From NCBI GenBank assembly GCA_937902945.1, contig CALEMD010000212.1, positions 1 to 25,668 on the forward strand: a stretch of DNA of 25,668 nt. Reading direction: 5' to 3'. Shown here in pieces: positions 21,564 to 25,668 of the stretch. Below the pieces are notes generated by a model that searched no databases, was not told the origin of the DNA, and saw only the letters and a program-made list of their open reading frames with translations. Each line of letters begins with the position of its first letter. Position 1 is the first letter of the stretch. The DNA comes from an uncultured Erysipelotrichaceae bacterium. GTDB lineage: Bacteria > Bacillota_I > Bacilli_A > Erysipelotrichales > Erysipelotrichaceae. A program made the translations under genes and the position numbers.

Positions 21564-24145
21564 TGTATGTCGTCCTTTTTAGCCTGAAGAGAAATATCTT
21601 CGCAGACAAGTGGGGCAGTATTGCGGTATGTGCCGCGGTGTCTGCATACTGCTTTATAGTCACAGAAAGTACATGCATTTTCATCAGGAGATACAGAGAT
21701 GTCTCCATCTAGAAGGTGCTTAGTAAAATAGCCATATACCTCTTCTATGCATTTCTTGGTTCTGTCAAAGCAGAATAGCTTATTCAAAGACTTAAAGTAA
21801 TCAGAACTCTCTGCGCCGCTTGCAAATGTCCATCCGCTGAGTTTTCTGCCGTCCATCATTGTCTGTTTCTGCAGTTCTGGATTCTGTACATCGGCATTGA
21901 TAATTTCATTTCTTTTAGCAGTGCCGGCAGGAATTGAGGTCTTGCTCTGCTTCATACAGAAATAATATGCACCGAAAGGAATCTTCTGCATCAATCCTGA
22001 TGCGATGATCAGATAACTCAGAAGTTGCAGCTGAACGCCTGCTTTAACCTTTTTTTCTGAAAGGGTTTTAGCAGAAGACTTGTAGTCAATGATGCGAAGC
22101 TGATCTTCATAACAGTCAATGCGGTCAATAATTCCTCTAAGGACAACATTATCAGTGATATTGACTTCAAAGTGCTGCTCTGTGACAGATGGAGCAAAGA
22201 CGGAAGATGCTTCCATCTGACCTAAAAACTGCAGAGAGGTATATATACTGTCCATCATTCTTGAATGGAATATCTTCAGCCGTTCAGTATCATTTGGATG
22301 CATCAATGACAGGGATTGAATAAAAGGTTCAAGCAGTGCAAAAATCTCTGCCTGATCGGTTTCTGCATAGTGCTTTGCATGCATGTTTACTATATGTTCC
22401 ATCACACTGTGCTGGGCGGTGCCTCCGGATGCAGAATCAAGATCGGGAAGATCATTGTCTCTGACCTTAAGACCGCTCTCAAGAAAATAGGAATAAGGAC
22501 ATCCAAACCATTTTTCAATGGAAGAGATGGAACCGTGAATGCTTCCGTCAGACAGAAACAGTCTTTCAGCTGTTTCACTGCTGAGCTGGTGCTCAGAATT
22601 ATTCCGTATATCATTGCGAATCAGAGGCCAGCGTTTTCTGTCTTTTTTTGCAAACAATGACTCAATCTCATAAGCCAGCTGTATTTCTCTGCCTTGATAG
22701 TCGTTCGTTGCATAGGAATAGACAACATGACTGCTGTTCTGTTCGAGCCATTGCAGCTGTTTCATATAATCTGTATTTCTATTCTGCAGAGATGGGAATT
22801 CACTGATCTTAGCGACATAGTTTTCATCGAAAAGACCGCTCATTGTTTTAAAGCCAGGATAAAGGCTGCTTCCGCATCCAAGCACGTATAAAGTACCATC
22901 AGTATGAACCGGATGACGCAGATCTGTAACATCGCAGAAATCCGTTGTGTAGTAATGATGATTGTACTGTCGGTTTTCAATCCGCTGAATCATAAATTCA
23001 ATATCTTCTTTGGCATGTATATAAGCCATGCAGTTCTGCAGTGTACTGCGCAGTGATATCAATGCCTTCAGTTCTTCAGGATTTTCAAGCAGATTTGATT
23101 TCTGCAGAATGTGATATGCGTTTTGAATCATATCGGATACTTGTTCAGAATGAAGCAGAAGATCGAGATCTTCCTGTATCTTTGCAAAGTACGCTTGAAT
23201 AGAAGTCTCCTGTTTGCGAACTGCGTCAGCACTGATGCTGAAAGGACCCTTTTCAATTGCATCAGCTATTGAAACAGGACACTTTGCATCAGTCAAAACA
23301 GAAGATAGATACGGCATAAAACCATCCGGATTCTCTGCCGCAAAGGCATGCTTCTGTATTGCATCAAGAAGAGAAACTTTATCTTTATATAGAGACAGCC
23401 GTAAAAGACTGCAGAAGATGGCTGGTGTTTTTACACAGACTGGTTCTGAAATACAGCTGAAAGGTATTCCGTACCGCGAAAAAACCTGCTGCAGGACAGG
23501 AAGCTGTGAAGAATAATCACATAGAGCAATGGCACATGGTGAAGCGTGTAAGCATATATCCTGTGCTGCTGCTTCAATTTCCTGACGCTGATTCAGAGCA
23601 TAGAATAAGGAGCGATCAGGTTTTCTGGTTTCTTCTATCTCGAATATGCTCGAGACCTTGATGATTTCCTGCAGAAGCATATGCTTATACGGATCTGTTT
23701 CAAACCAAGGGCAAACACTGAAATCAGGTATATCTTTCAGTTTCTGAAGAACAGTCTCTATTCGATATTGGGTCTTCTTTTCAGAAAGATTCAGATGCAT
23801 GGCTTCCTGAATGATCTTTTTCTGTTCTCTTTGAAGACGGCTGTTTTCTGGCAGGTTATCGACAGAGATATTCAACAGAGCACATGTCTTTGCAAAGGAC
23901 AGTATTTCCTGAACAAAAGCAGGGTATTGGAACATATTGCTGTAAACAGGGAAAGCATCTTTGTTGTTTTTCAGAGCAGCAGAAAACTGCAGAAGCAAGG
24001 CGTCAGGATCTTCTGATTCCGGATCATTCAATAGAGTATTTAAAGTAACAAGTCTGATATCTGCCATTCCTGAAACATGATGTTTTTTCAAGAGACAGCG
24101 CATGATGCGGCTTTTCTGGTATTCAGCACAGAGGATTGTTTTCAT
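21560..24145 (-). CDS. addB: ATP-dependent nuclease subunit B, short form
   Basis: This 861-residue partner of AddA has the C-terminal RecB-type nuclease (IIDYKSS with Asp687 and Lys689, then QLQLLSYL). It also has the four Cys of the AddB iron-sulfur cluster: Cys549 in FGCPYSYF and Cys825, Cys828, Cys834 in CTFCDYKAVC, with the same C-x2-C-x5-C spacing as in Bacillus. AddB nicks the 5' strand during DNA-end resection. Unlike Bacillus AddB (about 1,160 residues), the N-terminus (MKTILCAEYQKSRIMRCLL) shows no Walker A, so the inactive helicase half seems reduced. No Shine-Dalgarno site precedes the ATG; a TACAAT -10-like box lies six bases upstream, suggesting a leaderless message. The operon is addB-addA. 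Confidence 0.93.
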   Translation of the reverse strand: MKTILCAEYQKSRIMRCLLKKHHVSGMADIRLVTLNTLLNDPESEDPDALLLQFSAALKNNKDAFPVYSNMFQYPAFVQEILSFAKTCALLNISVDNLPENSRLQREQKKIIQEAMHLNLSEKKTQYRIETVLQKLKDIPDFSVCPWFETDPYKHMLLQEIIKVSSIFEIEETRKPDRSLFYALNQRQEIEAAAQDICLHASPCAIALCDYSSQLPVLQQVFSRYGIPFSCISEPVCVKTPAIFCSLLRLSLYKDKVSLLDAIQKHAFAAENPDGFMPYLSSVLTDAKCPVSIADAIEKGPFSISADAVRKQETSIQAYFAKIQEDLDLLLHSEQVSDMIQNAYHILQKSNLLENPEELKALISLRSTLQNCMAYIHAKEDIEFMIQRIENRQYNHHYYTTDFCDVTDLRHPVHTDGTLYVLGCGSSLYPGFKTMSGLFDENYVAKISEFPSLQNRNTDYMKQLQWLEQNSSHVVYSYATNDYQGREIQLAYEIESLFAKKDRKRWPLIRNDIRNNSEHQLSSETAERLFLSDGSIHGSISSIEKWFGCPYSYFLESGLKVRDNDLPDLDSASGGTAQHSVMEHIVNMHAKHYAETDQAEIFALLEPFIQSLSLMHPNDTERLKIFHSRMMDSIYTSLQFLGQMEASSVFAPSVTEQHFEVNITDNVVLRGIIDRIDCYEDQLRIIDYKSSAKTLSEKKVKAGVQLQLLSYLIIASGLMQKIPFGAYYFCMKQSKTSIPAGTAKRNEIINADVQNPELQKQTMMDGRKLSGWTFASGAESSDYFKSLNKLFCFDRTKKCIEEVYGYFTKHLLDGDISVSPDENACTFCDYKAVCRHRGTYRNTAPLVCEDISLQAKKDDIQ

Positions 24146-24151
24146 GTTTTC

Positions 24152-24157
24152 ATTGTA
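24152..24157 (-). promoter_or_regulatory. Putative -10 box (TACAAT) directly before addB
   Basis: On the minus strand TACAAT ends six bases before the addB ATG, with no ribosome site in between. No convincing -35 box is seen. The placement would make addB mRNA leaderless. Confidence 0.4.
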
Positions 24158-24208
24158 TCATGCAGAAGTAAAAGCAGTATGATCAGATAATGCACCTAAG
24201 AAGCGCAT

Positions 24209-25057
24209 TCAGTTTTTATCATAGCTCATCGTTTTCCTGATGAATGTTCCTGCCTGCAGATCGTTGAATGCCTGCTTCAATTGCAGGTTTGTGTTCATGA
24301 CGATAGGACCATTCCAAGCAACAGGTTCCTTCAAGGCAATTGAACTCATAAGAAGTACCTGTGCCGGTTTTTCCTGTGCGGATATGATGACAGTGTCTCC
24401 CTGTGTCAGCTTGGCAGCTGTTTTGGATTTTACAGGAGTGTCGCAGATCAGCGCATCGTTCAAAAGAGTAAAAGCCATGATTGAACGATCAGGGTCAACA
24501 GGCAGAGTCAGACTGGCATTTGCTTCAAGATGGATATCGTAATAGTCCATCGGCAGATAATGGCTTTGATATCCTTTGACTTCTTGATATTCTCCAGCTA
24601 GCACTCTTAGAAAACCGCCTGCAAAGGATACTTCTGGTATTTCAGAATTCTTGATGCTGTGGTAAGCAGGAGGACACATTTTATCAGCACTTGGCAGGTT
24701 CAGCCAAAGCTGTACACCTAAAAGCCGTTTGGCGGCTGGAATCTGCTCTTCATGCAGAATACCCGATCCGGCAGTCATCCACTGAACCTCTCCGCTGCAG
24801 ATAGAATCCTCATTTTTCAAACTGTCTCTGTGGACCATTTTTCCCTGCCAGATATAACTGATGGTTTCTATCCCTCCATGCGGATGCATTGGGAATCCGG
24901 CAGTGTATGCTTTCGGGTCTGTGCTGTCAAAAGAATCCAGCATCAGTATTGGATCAAAATCCGCAACTGTTTCATTTCCTAACACTCGAACAAGACTGAC
25001 TCCGGCGCCATCCTGTGTGCGATATCCTGTAATCTGTTTCTTAACTCTGCGTTCCAT
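24209..25057 (-). CDS. Pirin-family protein (bicupin)
   Basis: This 282-residue cytosolic protein has the pirin double-cupin fold. Metal ligands are visible: His58 and His60 in PMHPHGG, and His102 and Glu104 in GILHEE, with almost the same numbering as in human pirin (H56, H58, H101, E103). Bacterial pirins include quercetin 2,3-dioxygenases such as YhhW and proteins with redox or regulatory roles; the activity here is unknown. The start at 25057 is set by AGGAGG eight bases upstream. That ribosome site lies within the end of marR, and the two genes overlap by 17 bases. Pairing with a MarR repressor suggests induction by a phenolic compound or an oxidant (inference). Confidence 0.9.
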   Translation of the reverse strand: MERRVKKQITGYRTQDGAGVSLVRVLGNETVADFDPILMLDSFDSTDPKAYTAGFPMHPHGGIETISYIWQGKMVHRDSLKNEDSICSGEVQWMTAGSGILHEEQIPAAKRLLGVQLWLNLPSADKMCPPAYHSIKNSEIPEVSFAGGFLRVLAGEYQEVKGYQSHYLPMDYYDIHLEANASLTLPVDPDRSIMAFTLLNDALICDTPVKSKTAAKLTQGDTVIISAQEKPAQVLLMSSIALKEPVAWNGPIVMNTNLQLKQAFNDLQAGTFIRKTMSYDKN

Positions 25058-25475
25058 TATCCATTCCTCCTGTTTTCTTAAGCAGTGATACGAGCTGTAT
25101 TTTTTCTTCTTCACTTAGAACTGCCAGCATATCAACAATCAGCTTTTCATTCTGAGGATAAACCTGATCGATCAAAGATTTTCCTTTCGCTGTGATGTGC
25201 AGAAGGCAGCGGCGTTTATCCTTTTTGTCCGTGAGCCTAACCAAGTACCCCCGACCTTCAAGATTGCGGATGATTACAGGAATGGTGCCGCTGGTGCTGA
25301 GAATTTTCTGCTGTACCTGTCCCACAGTGAGGTCCTCTTTGTGATAGAGTGCTTCCAGTACGGCGAACTGGCCCATGGTAAGATCATATTTAGAGAAGAG
25401 CCGTATTGATTCTTTATCAATTCGATTCACACTTCTGTGCAGACCAATCAAAATCTTCAGTTCCTGTTTTGTCAT
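25041..25475 (-). CDS. MarR-family transcriptional regulator
   Basis: This 144-residue winged-helix repressor has the MarR layout: an N-terminal dimer helix, the helix-turn-helix around LTVGQVQQKILSTSGTIPVIIRNLEGRGY, and the wing with the typical DKKDKRRCLLHITAKGK (D-x-R-R-type) signature. The start at 25475 follows AGGAGG by six bases; the longer frame to 25532 would run across the promoter. It heads a two-gene operon with the pirin gene. A perfect palindrome downstream of its -10 box is the likely autorepression site. Ligand unknown; the one Cys (RRCLL) is in the wing, not at the N-terminal position of OhrR sensors. Confidence 0.92.
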   Translation of the reverse strand: MTKQELKILIGLHRSVNRIDKESIRLFSKYDLTMGQFAVLEALYHKEDLTVGQVQQKILSTSGTIPVIIRNLEGRGYLVRLTDKKDKRRCLLHITAKGKSLIDQVYPQNEKLIVDMLAVLSEEEKIQLVSLLKKTGGMDNGTQS

Positions 25476-25486
25476 AGCGCCTCCTA

Positions 25487-25504
25487 TATCTCTAACTAGA
25501 GATA
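25487..25504. promoter_or_regulatory. Perfect palindromic operator for MarR-family regulator
   Basis: TATCTCTAACTAGAGATA is a perfect 8-2-8 inverted repeat. On the minus strand it directly follows the -10 box and spans the predicted transcription start, just upstream of the ribosome site. Size and position fit a MarR autorepression operator. Confidence 0.75.
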
Positions 25505-25532
25505 ATATATAGAGGAAAACGAATGTTCTCAA
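25504..25532 (-). promoter_or_regulatory. Promoter of the marR-pirin operon
   Basis: On the minus strand TTGAGA (25532-25527) and TATATT (25509-25504) are separated by 17 bases. The -10 box touches the palindromic operator. Confidence 0.7.
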
Positions 25533-25668
25533 GCGTTATGCATTCGGCAAAAGAAAACATGATTATGCTGTACATATTCAGGTATCCGCCGTGAAGTAAA
25601 CTTGATGAAGATGAAGAGGAGAATTTAACTATCAGGAATTCAAGTAGTTTTGATGAAAAAGTCTGAAA
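25533..25668. other. Right window edge, no assignable gene
   Basis: This stretch lies upstream of the divergent marR promoter. A GAGGAG word occurs near 25617 and an ATG opens at 25653 (MKKSE, running off the window), but the spacing and short length do not support a call. Confidence 0.3.

Overview
The window is bacterial chromosome from a moderately low-GC Firmicute (Bacillota). I infer Erysipelotrichia or a close relative from three things: the Bacillus-like order tmk-holB-ricT-rsmI, the strong Shine-Dalgarno sites on most genes mixed with a few SD-less starts, and the large InlB-repeat surface protein with a three-helix C-terminal anchor. This placement is inference, not a database result. 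Genes are densely packed, no gap exceeds 300 bases, and I see no rRNA, tRNA, insertion sequence, prophage or CRISPR array.

Left part (1-11470, mostly + strand): the tail of a GNAT/YoaP-type protein; a convergent DNPH1-like nucleotide N-hydrolase; a VanY-type D,D-carboxypeptidase broken by a one-base frameshift; an ADP-ribose pyrophosphatase (Nudix) translationally coupled to an S9 serine peptidase; and queT, a queuosine-precursor transporter behind a preQ1-I (type II-like) riboswitch. Next comes a 6.5-kb gene for a roughly 2,150-residue InlB/MucBP/MBG-repeat surface protein. Its signal peptide, repeat body and membrane anchor lie in three different reading frames, so it carries two indels.

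Middle (11541-17260, + strand): an operon tmk-holB-ricT-rsmI-prsW whose first four genes overlap by 4-8 bases, closed by a terminator. It is followed by a perR-rubrerythrin peroxide-defence pair whose promoter contains a Fur-family inverted repeat.

Right part (17261-25668, - strand): a Fic-domain protein whose promoter carries four 12-bp direct repeats arranged as two pairs exactly 63 bp apart; the addB-addA recombination helicase-nuclease operon, with an AddB that lacks a visible Walker A; and a marR-pirin operon with a perfect 8-2-8 palindrome at the marR promoter.

The points most worth a second look are the clustering of indels in the two exported-protein genes, the Fic operator array, the apparently leaderless starts of tmk, addB and the vanY-like gene, and the queT riboswitch with its TTG start. 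I did not find a clearly new multi-gene system; the Fic operator array is the least explained structure.
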